Made by a program: the position numbers and the translations under genes
NCBI GenBank assembly: GCA_900314765.1
Contig: OMWN01000099.1
Coordinates: 1-64,000 of the forward strand
Direction: 5' to 3'
Source of the DNA: an uncultured Selenomonadales bacterium
Lineage (GTDB): Bacteria; Bacillota; Negativicutes; Selenomonadales; Selenomonadaceae
Length of the DNA: 64,000 bases
Shown here: one piece after another, positions 36,741 to 46,048 of the stretch
Layout: each line of letters opens with the position of its first letter
Position numbering within the stretch: position 1 is the first letter of the stretch
The notes under the pieces: model-generated
What the model was told of the DNA's origin: nothing
The model's input: only the letters and a program-made list of their open reading frames with translations
The model's database searches: none

Positions 36741-39700
36741 CACCGCCACCTACATAGTCCTGAAGCGCAAGCGTGTACACAAGGCGACGCTCACGCATGA
36801 ACGACAGGACGCGGAGCACCTCCCATGCCGTATCGAGCGACGTGAGGCACGCTATGCCATGCTCGACCGTAGCGCGACGTATCTTGAAGCCGTCCTTCGC
36901 GAAATGGCGGCCCTGCGTCAGCGTGTTGATGACCATATTTATCTGGCCCGTCTTTATCATCTGAATGATGTCCGTGCTGCGCTCATGCACCTTGCCGACG
37001 ACATCGGCGTCAATGCCCATCGAATGTATCGCCTTCGCCGTGCCCTCCGTCGCGACGAGATCAAATCCCAAATCAGAGAACGCCTTCGCGAGCTGCTTCA
37101 TCTCTTCCTTGTCCTTGTCCGCGACCGTGAATAGGATGCAGCCATGCGTCGGAATATTCATACCGGCGCCCGTAATGGCCTTGTACAGCGCCCTCGCGTA
37201 GTGATAATCGATGCCCATGACTTCGCCCGTCGATTTCATCTCTGGTCCGAGCGTGATGTCAACGTCCTGCATCTTCGCGAACGAGAAGACAGGCGCCTTG
37301 ACTGCGACGTATGGGCGTGGCTCGACGAGACCCGATTTGAAGCCCTGCTCCTTGAGCGAATGGCCGAGTGATACCTTCGTCGCCACGTTGACCATGTTGA
37401 TGTCGGTAATCTTGCTCAAGAATGGCACGGTGCGGCTCGAGCGCGGATTGACCTCAATGACGAACACTTCATCATTGACAACGACGTACTGAATATTCAA
37501 GAGGCCTCTGACGTGAAGATTGAGCGCTATGCGCCTCGTGTAGTCGGCAATCGTGTATATGACTTTCGCCGATAGCGTCTGCGGCGGATAGACGGCGATG
37601 CTGTCGCCCGAATGAACGCCCGCGCGCTCGACGTGCTCCATGATGCCCGGTATGACGACATCCGTCTCGTCCGCGATGCCATCGACCTCGACCTCTGTGC
37701 CCATCATATAGCGATCGACGAGGACGGGATGATCTGGCGTCACCTTGACGGCGCGGCTCATGTAGTCGCGCAACTCGTCCTCGTTGTAGACGATTTCCAT
37801 AGCGCGGCCACCGAGCACGTACGACGGGCGCACCATGACAGGATAGCCGATGTCCTTTGCGCCCTTAAACGCCTCATCAACTGTCGTGACACTGATGCCG
37901 CGCGGGCACGGTATCTGCGTCTGATTGAGCACCTCTTCAAAGCGCTCGCGATCCTCAGCGCGGTCTATGCCATCGACTGACGTGCCGAATATCTTGACGC
38001 CTGCCTTCTGCAGAGCCGATGCGAGATTGATGGCTGTCTGCCCTCCGAACTGCACGATGACGCCTTCTGGCTGCTCCATGTCGATGACGTTCAGCACATC
38101 TTCCACGGTCAGCGGCTCGAAATACAGCCTGTCCGACACATCGAAGTCCGTGCTGACCGTCTCTGGGTTGTTGTTGATAATGATGGCCTCGATGCCCATT
38201 TCGCGCAGCGCCCACACAGAATGAACGGAGCAATAATCGAATTCGACGCCTTGACCTATGCGAATTGGACCCGAGCCAAGAACGACGACCTTGCGACGCT
38301 TTGACGGCTCCGCTTCATTTTCCTCGCCGTTGAATGTCGAGTAGTAGTATGGCGTCGCCGCCTCAAACTCTGCGGCGCACGTGTCGACCATCTTATAATG
38401 CGGCAGGATGTTCATCGCTTTTCTCAGCGTGCGTATCTCGTCCATCGTCTTTCCCGTGAGCTCTGCGATGGAAACATCCGCGAGGCCGAGATTTTTCGCG
38501 CCGCGCATGATTTTCGGCGTCAGGTCTCCTTTGGCGAGAAGATTTTCCATGTCGGCGATGTTCTTTATTTTTTCGATGAACCATTCATCAATCTTCGTGA
38601 TGTCGTGAATCTCATCGACGGTCGCGATGCCGCGACGCAGTGCCTCCGCGATGACGAAAAGGCGCTGGTCGTTTATCTTGTAAAGATTTTCCTTGACCTT
38701 CTTGTCGTCCCACTCGTCCATGAAATTCATGTGGAGTCTGTTGACGCCAATCTCGAGCGAGCGCGTCGCCTTCAAAAGCGCGCCCTCGAATTTACGGTCT
38801 ATGCTCATGACTTCGCCCGTCGCCTTCATCTGCGTGCCGAGCGTATGGTCGGCGTAGACGAACTTGTCGAACGGCCAGCGTGGGAACTTGACGACGCAGT
38901 AGTCAATAGACGGCTCGAAGCAAGCCATCGTCTTCTGCGTAACGGCGTTCACAATCTCATCGAGGTTGTAGCCTATGGCGATTTTCGTCGAGACCTTCGC
39001 TATCGGGTAGCCCGTCGCCTTCGACGCCAGCGCCGACGAGCGGCTCACGCGCGGATTGACCTCTATGACATAGTAGTGGTTGCTGTCTGGGTCGAGCGCG
39101 TACTGAACATTGCAACCGCCCTCGATGCCGAGCTCACGAATGATGCGGATGCTCGCGCTTCTGAGCATTTGATATTCTTTGTCCGTCATCGTCTGCGATG
39201 GCGCCACGACGACGCTGTCGCCCGTATGGACGCCCACGGGGTCAACGTTCTCCATGTTGCATATCGTGATGCAGTTATTGGCACCGTCGCGCATGACCTC
39301 GTATTCGATTTCTTTCCAGCCCGCGACGCTGCGCTCGATGAGCACCTGGCCTATCATGCTGTATTTGAGACCCTTTATGACGATCTCAATGAGCTGCTCC
39401 TCATTGTCGGCAATGCCGCCACCCGTGCCGCCCATCGTGTAGGCGGGGCGCACGATGATTGGATAGCCGATTTTGTTCGCAAACTGCACGGCGTCCTCGA
39501 CGTCCTCGACGATGGTGCTCTCAGGGATTGGCTCACCGAGCTTTTCCATCGTTTCCTTGAAAAGCTCTCGGTCCTCTGCCCTTTCAATCGCGCTCAGCGA
39601 TGTGCCGAGCAGCTCGACATTATATTTCTCGAGCGCGCCCGCCTCAGATAGCTTCACGGCGAGGTTGAGTCCCGCCTGGCCGCCGAGCGTCGCGAGCAGT

Positions 39701-39954
39701 CCGTCTGGGCGTTCTTTTGAAATGATTTCCTCGAGGAATTCCTCCGTCAGTGGCTCGATATACACGCGGTCTGCAATGTGCGTGTCCGTCATAATCGTGG
39801 CAGGGTTGCTGTTCACGAGCACGACCTCGAGCCCTTCCTCTTTCAGAGCGCGGCAAGCCTGCGTGCCCGCGTAGTCGAACTCAGCCGCCTGTCCTATGAT
39901 GATTGGGCCAGAGCCAATGACCATGACTTTTTTGAGATAATCCTTCTTTGGCAT
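36727..39954 (-). CDS. carB: Carbamoyl-phosphate synthase large subunit
   Basis: 1075 residues, full length. Two homologous ATP-grasp halves (first phosphate-transfer domain near 1-400, second near 550-930, each starting with a VxVLGSGPIxIGQ-type segment), an oligomerisation domain between them and a C-terminal allosteric MGS-like domain. It makes carbamoyl phosphate with CarA. The operon position suggests it serves pyrimidines; arginine genes are absent. Confidence 0.97.
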   Translation of the reverse strand: MPKKDYLKKVMVIGSGPIIIGQAAEFDYAGTQACRALKEEGLEVVLVNSNPATIMTDTHIADRVYIEPLTEEFLEEIISKERPDGLLATLGGQAGLNLAVKLSEAGALEKYNVELLGTSLSAIERAEDRELFKETMEKLGEPIPESTIVEDVEDAVQFANKIGYPIIVRPAYTMGGTGGGIADNEEQLIEIVIKGLKYSMIGQVLIERSVAGWKEIEYEVMRDGANNCITICNMENVDPVGVHTGDSVVVAPSQTMTDKEYQMLRSASIRIIRELGIEGGCNVQYALDPDSNHYYVIEVNPRVSRSSALASKATGYPIAKVSTKIAIGYNLDEIVNAVTQKTMACFEPSIDYCVVKFPRWPFDKFVYADHTLGTQMKATGEVMSIDRKFEGALLKATRSLEIGVNRLHMNFMDEWDDKKVKENLYKINDQRLFVIAEALRRGIATVDEIHDITKIDEWFIEKIKNIADMENLLAKGDLTPKIMRGAKNLGLADVSIAELTGKTMDEIRTLRKAMNILPHYKMVDTCAAEFEAATPYYYSTFNGEENEAEPSKRRKVVVLGSGPIRIGQGVEFDYCSVHSVWALREMGIEAIIINNNPETVSTDFDVSDRLYFEPLTVEDVLNVIDMEQPEGVIVQFGGQTAINLASALQKAGVKIFGTSVDGIDRAEDRERFEEVLNQTQIPCPRGISVTTVDEAFKGAKDIGYPVMVRPSYVLGGRAMEIVYNEDELRDYMSRAVKVTPDHPVLVDRYMMGTEVEVDGIADETDVVIPGIMEHVERAGVHSGDSIAVYPPQTLSAKVIYTIADYTRRIALNLHVRGLLNIQYVVVNDEVFVIEVNPRSSRTVPFLSKITDINMVNVATKVSLGHSLKEQGFKSGLVEPRPYVAVKAPVFSFAKMQDVDITLGPEMKSTGEVMGIDYHYARALYKAITGAGMNIPTHGCILFTVADKDKEEMKQLAKAFSDLGFDLVATEGTAKAIHSMGIDADVVGKVHERSTDIIQMIKTGQINMVINTLTQGRHFAKDGFKIRRATVEHGIACLTSLDTAWEVLRVLSFMRERRLVYTLALQDYVGGGDGLA

Positions 39955-39957
39955 TGC

Positions 39958-41022
39958 TCAGCCCTCCTTTTTTATCATGTCAACAAATTCATCGAAGAGA
40001 TACGTGTTGCCTTCAGGACCCGGCGATGCCTCTGGATGGAACTGCACGGAGAATATCGGGAGCTCCGTGTGACGCATGCCCTCGACGGTGTCATCGTTCA
40101 CGTTGCGATGCGTCACAACGAGCGGCAGCCCTGCCAGCGATTTCTCATCGACCGCGTAGCCGTGGTTCTGCGACGTGATCTGTACGTGCCCCGTCGTCAG
40201 ATGCTTCACAGGCTGATTTGAGCCGCGATGACCGAACTTCATCTTGTACGTGTCCGCGCCCAATGCGAGCGCGAGCAGCTGATGGCCGAGGCAAATGCCG
40301 AATATCGGCTTTTTGCCAATCAGCTTCTTCACATTTTCGACGACATCGGGAATATCCTTCGGATCGCCGGGGCCATTCGAGAGGAATATGCCGTCCGGGT
40401 TCATCGCAAGAATTTCCTCCGCCGTGGTGTCCGCCGGCACGACCGTCAGCCTGCAGCCCCACTTCACAAGCGACAGCAGGATGTTTTTCTTTATGCCAAA
40501 GTCCATGACGACGACATTGAGACCATCATCGCCCATCGTATATTTTTCTGGCGTCGTCGCCTCGCTGACGACGGCCTTTTTTATTGGCACAGCAAAAAGC
40601 TCGTCTATCTCCGACTTTGACACATCGTCAGCGACAATGATGCCCTTCATCGTGCCCGCAGAGCGTATGTGACGCGTGACTGCGCGCGTGTCGACGCCGT
40701 AGAGGCACGGTATGCCCTCGTGCATGAGGAAGCTCGGCAGCGTGTCCTCTATCTGCCAATTACTCGGCTTGTCGCAGAGCTCGCCAATGATAAAGCCATT
40801 GACGAACGATTTCCTTGACTGCATGAACTGCTTTGCCACACCGTAGTTGCCGACCAATGGATATGTAAGCGTGACAATCTGCCTGCAGTACGATGGATCC
40901 GTCAGTATCTCCTGATAGCCTGTCATGCCCGTGTTGAAAACGACTTCGCCCGTCGCCTTTATGTTGTTGAGAAGTTCACCGTGGAAAACCTTGCCATCTT
41001 CAAGTATTAGCTTTCCCTTCAA
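39958..41022 (-). CDS. carA: Carbamoyl-phosphate synthase small subunit
   Basis: A 354-residue glutaminase chain. The N-terminal CPSase domain is followed by a class I amidotransferase domain with nucleophile Cys in PIFGICLGHQLLALA and His-Glu in VQFHPEASPGPEG. The start is TTG 41022, with GGAGG 8 bases upstream. It is 3 bp before carB. Confidence 0.97.
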   Translation of the reverse strand: MKGKLILEDGKVFHGELLNNIKATGEVVFNTGMTGYQEILTDPSYCRQIVTLTYPLVGNYGVAKQFMQSRKSFVNGFIIGELCDKPSNWQIEDTLPSFLMHEGIPCLYGVDTRAVTRHIRSAGTMKGIIVADDVSKSEIDELFAVPIKKAVVSEATTPEKYTMGDDGLNVVVMDFGIKKNILLSLVKWGCRLTVVPADTTAEEILAMNPDGIFLSNGPGDPKDIPDVVENVKKLIGKKPIFGICLGHQLLALALGADTYKMKFGHRGSNQPVKHLTTGHVQITSQNHGYAVDEKSLAGLPLVVTHRNVNDDTVEGMRHTELPIFSVQFHPEASPGPEGNTYLFDEFVDMIKKEG

Positions 41023-41035
41023 TCGAACTGCCTCC

Positions 41036-42325
41036 TTATTCTATGATTTTTCCATCCTTCATGACGACTTTGCCATCGACAATCGTCATGACTGCCTTGC
41101 CCTTCAGCTTTTTGCCGACAAAAGGCGAATGTGTGCCGCGCGTATAAAATTCCTTGTCGTCAACGACCCATTCTTTGTCGAGGTCAATGATCGTGACGTC
41201 GGCAGGGCTGCCCGCTGATAGCTTGCCGCCTTCGAGCGCGAATATCTTTGCGGGGTTCGTCGTCATCCTCGAAATGAGCGTCGGCAAATCCATTTTGCCC
41301 GTGTGATAAAGCGATGTGAGCACGACGCCGAGCGATGTCTCAAGCCCTGGGAAGCCGCTCGGTGCGAGCGCGTATTCCATGTCCTTTTCCTCTTCGGCAT
41401 GCGGCGAATGATCCGTCACAATCATATCAATCGTGCCGTCCTTAAGACCTTCGACGACCGCATCGACGTCAGCCTGTGAGCGCAGCGGCGGATTTACCTT
41501 CGTCGCACTGTCCCTGAGGTCAACGCATTCATCCGTAAGCGTAAGATGATGCGGCGTCACCTCAGCCGTGACCTTGACGCCGCGCTTCTTCGCCTCGCGC
41601 ACGATGTCGACGGCCTTTGCTGAGCTGATATGCGCCACATGGACGCGCGCATCAGCGTACTCCGCGAGCATGATGTCTCGCGCGACGGCAATGTCCTCGG
41701 CGACGGTCGGGCGACCTTTTGCGCCGAGCATGGCGCTCATGTGACCCTCGTTCATGTAGCCTTCCTCGACGAGCGACGTCTCCTCATCGTGATTGATGAT
41801 GATTTTGTCGAACGCGCGCAGATAATCAAAACCATTGAGAAGCGTCTTCGCGCGCTTCACATAATGGCCATCATCCGAAAACGCGACAGCACCTGACAGC
41901 GCCATATCACCGACTTCGGCAAGCTCCTCGCCATTCTGGCCCTTCGTCAGCGCGCCGATGATGGCGACATGCGTCACGCCCGTCATCTCCGCTTCTTTTT
42001 GCAGGCTGCGCACGAGCGCTGCGTTGTCCACGACAGGCTTCGTGTTTGGCATCGTCGCGATTGTCGTGAAGCCGCCCGCTGCAGCCGCGCGCGTGCCCGA
42101 GGCGAAGTCCTCTTTTGCCTCTTGGCCTGGCTCCCTTAGATGCACGTGCATATCGATGAGCCCCGGCACGACGACCTTGCCCGACGCGTCGATGACCTCG
42201 GCATCGTCCGCCTTTATGTCTGCGGCGACCTCTTTTATTTTTCCGTCCTCAATCAATACATCAAATTTTCCATCAATTTTATTGGCGGGGTCGATGACGC
42301 GCCCATTTTTAATGATTTGCTTCAC
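41036..42325 (-). CDS. pyrC: Dihydroorotase
   Basis: A 429-residue type I dihydroorotase. Zinc ligands are in DMHVHLREPGQE and later in HVAHISS and VTDHSPH. It closes carbamoyl aspartate to dihydroorotate. The start overlaps the pyrB 3' end by 17 bp. Confidence 0.96.
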   Translation of the reverse strand: MKQIIKNGRVIDPANKIDGKFDVLIEDGKIKEVAADIKADDAEVIDASGKVVVPGLIDMHVHLREPGQEAKEDFASGTRAAAAGGFTTIATMPNTKPVVDNAALVRSLQKEAEMTGVTHVAIIGALTKGQNGEELAEVGDMALSGAVAFSDDGHYVKRAKTLLNGFDYLRAFDKIIINHDEETSLVEEGYMNEGHMSAMLGAKGRPTVAEDIAVARDIMLAEYADARVHVAHISSAKAVDIVREAKKRGVKVTAEVTPHHLTLTDECVDLRDSATKVNPPLRSQADVDAVVEGLKDGTIDMIVTDHSPHAEEEKDMEYALAPSGFPGLETSLGVVLTSLYHTGKMDLPTLISRMTTNPAKIFALEGGKLSAGSPADVTIIDLDKEWVVDDKEFYTRGTHSPFVGKKLKGKAVMTIVDGKVVMKDGKIIE

Positions 42326-43271
42326 TGTCTTTACCTCCCGTCAATGTCAACGTCAAAAGTGCCATGCGCACCGCGACGCCGTTCTGCACCTGCTCTTGTA
42401 TGGCCGAGTTGTCGCCGTACGCCACATACGGCGAAATCTCGAGGCCTTTGTTCATCGGCCCCGGATGAAGCACGAGCACATCGTCCTTCGCGAGAGCGAG
42501 CCGCTCATCATTGAGACCAAAAATCCTCGCATATTCGCGCTTCGATGGGAAAAGGCCCGCCTTCATGCGCTCGAGCTGAATGCGCAGCACATTGATGGCG
42601 TCCGCGTCCTTTATGGCGTCCTCTATGCGGTCATGGACGAATATGCCCGGCTCTTGATAGAGGAAGCGCGGCATCATCGTCTTTGGCCCCGCGAGGTGCA
42701 CCTCTATGCCCATTTTGCGCATGCCCCATATATCGGAGCGCGCGACGCGGCTATGAGATATATCGCCGATGATGGCGACCTTGAGTCCCTCGAGATGTCC
42801 CTTGTGCTCGAGCAGAGTGAAAAGATTTAAGAGTCCCTGCGATGGATGAGCATGAGCGCCGTCGCCCGCATTGATGATGACTGGATGATGAACGACCTTC
42901 GTCGCGTACTCTGCCGCGCCTTCATTCTTGTGGCGCATGACGATGGCATCAAAGCCCATCGCCTCGACCGTGAGCAGTGTGTCGCGCAGGCTCTCACCTT
43001 TGACAATGCTGCTCGTGCCCGACGTGATGTTCACGACGTCGGCGCCGAGGTACTTGCCCGCTGTCTCAAACGACGTGCGCGTCCTCGTGCTGGGCTCGTA
43101 GAAAAGCGTGACAATCGACTTTCCACGCAGCGTTGGCACTTTCTTGATGTCGCGATGAATGATTTGCTTCATCTCTTTCGCGGTCGCGAGCACGAGCTTT
43201 ATCTCCTCAGGCGAGAAATCCTTCAGCCCAAGGACATGCTTTCCCCGCAGCGATACGGTGCTTTTCTCCAA
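42309..43271 (-). CDS. pyrB: Aspartate carbamoyltransferase catalytic subunit
   Basis: 320 residues. Carbamoyl-phosphate binding YEPSTRTRTSFE, then HPSQGLLNLFTL and HPGPMNKG. No pyrI regulatory subunit gene is nearby, as in Gram-positive-type ATCases. The start is placed at TTG 43271: AAGGAG lies 8 bases upstream, while the in-frame GTG at 43280 overlaps that site. It is the first gene of the pyr operon, behind a PyrR-type leader of about 210 bases. Confidence 0.95.
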   Translation of the reverse strand: MEKSTVSLRGKHVLGLKDFSPEEIKLVLATAKEMKQIIHRDIKKVPTLRGKSIVTLFYEPSTRTRTSFETAGKYLGADVVNITSGTSSIVKGESLRDTLLTVEAMGFDAIVMRHKNEGAAEYATKVVHHPVIINAGDGAHAHPSQGLLNLFTLLEHKGHLEGLKVAIIGDISHSRVARSDIWGMRKMGIEVHLAGPKTMMPRFLYQEPGIFVHDRIEDAIKDADAINVLRIQLERMKAGLFPSKREYARIFGLNDERLALAKDDVLVLHPGPMNKGLEISPYVAYGDNSAIQEQVQNGVAVRMALLTLTLTGGKDSEANH

Positions 43272-43295
43272 TCGAATCACTCCTTAAAAAATTTG

Positions 43296-43340
43296 AGGAA
43301 ACACTGAATTAACCTTGCTTCAACTAATCAGCGTTTCCTT
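43296..43340. repeat. Short copy of the AGGAAAC palindromic repeat in the pyr leader
   Basis: AGGAAACACTGAATTAA and CTAATCAGCGTTTCCT form an inverted pair with a short centre. It matches the ends of the long copy at 19677-19836 and the copy at 63033-63071. It lies between the attenuator's terminator and the pyrB ribosome site, so read-through transcripts must carry it. Confidence 0.7.
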
Positions 43341-43344
43341 GAGC

Positions 43345-43387
43345 AAAATAAAATGAGCTTCCCCATGCCAAGGCATAAGAAAGCTCA
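43345..43387 (-). terminator. Attenuator terminator of the pyr operon
   Basis: On the minus strand, TGAGCTT and AAGCTCA with inner ATGCC/GGCAT pairs make a hairpin (43354-43387) followed by TTTTATTTT. It lies between the PyrR loop and pyrB, as in PyrR-controlled leaders. CCAGC (43420-43424 complement) can pair with GCTGG (43388-43392 complement) as part of an antiterminator next to the terminator base. Confidence 0.75.
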
Positions 43388-43435
43388 CCAGCTTCACATA
43401 ATTAATAAGCCGAAAAACGGCTGGCAACCTTTATC

Positions 43436-43449
43436 AGCCTCACAGGACT
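43436..43449 (-). promoter_or_regulatory. PyrR-binding loop in the pyr leader RNA
   Basis: The minus strand reads AGTCCTGTGAGGCT, which fits the known PyrR recognition sequence ARUCCNGNGAGGYU at all 14 positions. It is about 35 bases after the predicted transcript start and upstream of an antiterminator/terminator pair. UMP-bound PyrR should hold this loop and favour termination. The pyrR gene itself is not in the window. Confidence 0.82.
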
Positions 43450-43486
43450 AATTTCAAAGGTACAAACGCTATTAATTGTTTTATTG

Positions 43487-43515
43487 ATAATACCACACAA
43501 AGAGACGTGCGTCAA
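43487..43515 (-). promoter_or_regulatory. Promoter of the pyr operon
   Basis: Minus-strand TTGACG (43510-43515), exactly 17 bp, TATTAT (43487-43492). The transcript would begin near 43480, giving a leader of about 210 bases. Positions 43516-43617, up to the OGG-type gene stop, hold nothing else I recognise. Confidence 0.75.
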
Positions 43516-43617
43516 ATTAAAATTCATCAAGCGATTCATTCGCGCCATCGAAAAATTCCAGCTCAAAAATTTTTCAACGATTTCTCGCCAATATTTATTG
43601 AGCGATTTCATTCACGA

Positions 43618-44451
43618 TTATTTCGTCGGCTCATCGCGATGCTTCATATAGTAGAAAACGTATTGCTGAATGATGCCCGCGTCGTTGCCGAACGGCGCAA
43701 ATGGGTCGTCGCCCTCGCATATATCGAGTACGCGCGCTATCCACACATCGACGGGAACGCGCGCCGTCCTGCCGTAGCCGAAAAGCGCGACGCAGTTCGC
43801 AACTTTTTTGCCGACGCCTTTCACCGAAATGAGCGCATTAAAAAGCGCGTCATCGGAGAGGCGACCGATGGCGTTCAAATCGAGCGCACCATTCGACACC
43901 TTCGCCGCCGCGTCGACGAGATACGGCGCGCGGTAGCCGAGACTGCACTCGCGCAGCTCGCTCTCGCTCACGCGCGCGAGCATATCGGCGTCTGGAAACG
44001 CGTATATCTCCTCTTTGTATTTCAGCGGCGTCTCGAGCCTGTGGCCGTATCTTTTGGCAATCGTCTCAACGCAGTTCGCAATCGCGGGGATGTTTTTCCT
44101 CTGCGAGATGATAAACGTGATGAGCATCTCCCACGCGTCCTGCCGCAGCACGCGAATGCCACGGCCACAATCGACAGCGGCCGCTATGAAGTCTCTGTGC
44201 GGCACGTCGCCGATGTCGCGCCCGATGGTTTTATATTCGCGGTTCATGTCGAAATAATCATGCCATACGTTTTGCCATGTGTCAGCGTCGCACGAAATAT
44301 CAAATTTGCCGTTGCCATTCGGCTTAATGTAAAGCACATTGTCGCGGCAAATGAATCGAAATGCGCCGTCATTGAGTTCATGCGCGCGGAAACATTGACC
44401 GCAGTCTATAATCTTGCCTAAATCGAAATCGTCATGGATTGTTATTATCAT
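43618..44451 (-). CDS. 8-oxoguanine DNA glycosylase/AP lyase (OGG1 type)
   Basis: 277 residues. An N-terminal OGG-like domain (IIDCGQCFRAHE) precedes an HhH-GPD domain: helix-hairpin-helix LISVKGVGKKVANCVALF with the Schiff-base Lys in the VKGVGKK segment and the catalytic Asp in VPVDVWIARVL. It removes oxidised guanine and cuts the strand. It does not carry the C-terminal 4Fe-4S cluster of MutY/Nth. It abuts the panE-like gene on the same strand. Confidence 0.88.
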   Translation of the reverse strand: MIITIHDDFDLGKIIDCGQCFRAHELNDGAFRFICRDNVLYIKPNGNGKFDISCDADTWQNVWHDYFDMNREYKTIGRDIGDVPHRDFIAAAVDCGRGIRVLRQDAWEMLITFIISQRKNIPAIANCVETIAKRYGHRLETPLKYKEEIYAFPDADMLARVSESELRECSLGYRAPYLVDAAAKVSNGALDLNAIGRLSDDALFNALISVKGVGKKVANCVALFGYGRTARVPVDVWIARVLDICEGDDPFAPFGNDAGIIQQYVFYYMKHRDEPTK

Positions 44452-44454
44452 ATC

Positions 44455-45387
44455 TTATTCTGCGAGCTTCTTCTTCAGTTTATCGGCTATCTCATCATAC
44501 ACGGGCGACGCAACGCCGAGCTCCTTGCAGCGCTCAGGCACGCTATACACGAGCCCCGCGACCTCAGACGACTTTCCCGCGGCGATGTCACGCTGCATCG
44601 ACGTCGTCGACTCTGGCTTCGACTTGTCCATGATTGTGAGGTTCTGCTCGACGAGCTGTGCTGGAAGCTCTATGGACTCGGCTTTGCCCATCGCCATGAT
44701 TTCCTTTATCATCGCGATGAACGTCTCTCGATACGCTCCGCCCACTTGCATGTCCTTCGCCGTCGCGCCGTATAGCGAGCCAAGCGCCGCAAATGGCGCG
44801 ACAAATGAAAATTTTATCAGCGCGTCTCGCTCAATATGCGGCGAGACCTCGGCACGAATATTGGCCTTTTCCAAATCTGCCGCGACGTTATTCAACACAG
44901 GCATCACATTGCCTCGAATATCGTCAGCGGTATCATGGCGCAGGCCAAACACTACGCGGAAAATCTTGTTGTTAATATCTATGATACCAGGCTCCGCAAT
45001 CTGCGCGTATATATAAATGCAGCCATCTGTAACGACATTGTCGGGCAAATGCTTTTGGAGCCTCGCGCCCGTGCCGTAAATATTTAGTATCGGTATGACA
45101 ATGGTGTTTTTCCCAATGATGCGCTTCAAAAACGGCACCGTGTCGGGAATGGAATATCCCTTGACGCACACGAACACGACATCCGGTGTGTCATGGTATT
45201 CATCCATCGTGAATGCGCCGGGGTGCACGACGAACGTCTCAGCAAGCGTCTTCACCGTGAGGCCATTTTTGCGTATGGCATCGAGATGCGCGCCGCGCGC
45301 AATCAGCGTGACATCGAGCCCCGCATGTGCAAGAAAGCCACCAACAGCGCCGCCCGTCCCGCCAGCGCCAACAATCAAATATTTCAT
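44455..45387 (-). CDS. 2-dehydropantoate 2-reductase-like protein
   Basis: A 310-residue PanE/ApbA-family NADP-dependent reductase. The N terminus VGAGGTGGAVGGFLAHAG is the Rossmann loop. VKGYSIPDTVPFL and the helical C-terminal domain follow the family. KFSFVAPFAALGSLYGA is near the usual catalytic-Lys helix. The family contains many paralogs of uncertain substrate, and no other pantothenate gene is nearby, so the ketopantoate role is likely but not certain. Confidence 0.78.
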   Translation of the reverse strand: MKYLIVGAGGTGGAVGGFLAHAGLDVTLIARGAHLDAIRKNGLTVKTLAETFVVHPGAFTMDEYHDTPDVVFVCVKGYSIPDTVPFLKRIIGKNTIVIPILNIYGTGARLQKHLPDNVVTDGCIYIYAQIAEPGIIDINNKIFRVVFGLRHDTADDIRGNVMPVLNNVAADLEKANIRAEVSPHIERDALIKFSFVAPFAALGSLYGATAKDMQVGGAYRETFIAMIKEIMAMGKAESIELPAQLVEQNLTIMDKSKPESTTSMQRDIAAGKSSEVAGLVYSVPERCKELGVASPVYDEIADKLKKKLAE

Positions 45388-45415
45388 TTATCATCGCTCC
45401 TTTAATTCATCAACA

Positions 45416-46048
45416 TCACCATTGCAGGAACATGTTGAATCGCCTTTCATAACCAATCGTCGTCATCGGCCCATGTCCCGTGAGCACGCGCACATCGTCA
45501 TCGAGCTTCATGAGCTTGTCCTTTATGCCGCGAACGAGTGTGACCTCCGAGCCGCCTGGAAAATCCGTGCGCCCTATGGAGCCTTGAAAAAGCGTGTCGC
45601 CGACAAACGCAAGACCATCCGCCTCGTCGACGTAGCAGACGCCGCCGGGCGAATGACCCGGCGTATGCAGCACGTTGAGCGTCGTGTGGCCGAACGTGAT
45701 TTTGTCGCCTTCGCCCACGAGATTTTCCGCTGGGCGTGCCACCGCCATAAATCCCATGTACGCCGAGAGATTTTTCCTTGGGTCTGTCAGCATGGGATTG
45801 TCGAGCGCGTGAATATAGAGCGGCACATTCAGCGCATCCCTGATTTCGTCATTGGCGCCGATATGATCGCCGTGGCCGTGCGTGTTCAAAAGCGCTTTCA
45901 CATTGATATGCTCTTTAGCAACATAGTCGAGAATCTCTTTTGCCCCGCCGCCCGCATCTACAATGACGCCTTCATTCGTATCGTCCGAGACGATATAGCA
46001 GTTCACGTCGATGGGGCCAACGATGAAACTTTTTATTTTTATTGGCAT
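45416..46048 (-). CDS. Metallo-beta-lactamase-fold hydrolase (glyoxalase II-like)
   Basis: 210 residues. The metal motif is NTHGHGDHIGAND, with further ligands in HTPGHSPGGVCYV and VGDTLFQGSIGRTDFPGG, the latter typical of the YcbL/glyoxalase II-like subgroup. It is probably a thioester hydrolase. Its ATG overlaps the rel stop by one base (TAATG), a pairing common in Firmicutes. Confidence 0.85.
   Translation of the reverse strand: MPIKIKSFIVGPIDVNCYIVSDDTNEGVIVDAGGGAKEILDYVAKEHINVKALLNTHGHGDHIGANDEIRDALNVPLYIHALDNPMLTDPRKNLSAYMGFMAVARPAENLVGEGDKITFGHTTLNVLHTPGHSPGGVCYVDEADGLAFVGDTLFQGSIGRTDFPGGSEVTLVRGIKDKLMKLDDDVRVLTGHGPMTTIGYERRFNMFLQW

Noticed and set aside
38398-39651. A 417-residue frame antisense to carB
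   Set aside because: Same reason: rich in R, A and D, as expected for a reverse reading of carB.
43402-43611. A 69-residue minus-strand frame upstream of pyrB
   Set aside because: It overlaps the pyr promoter, PyrR loop and antiterminator, has no ribosome site and looks like no protein I know.
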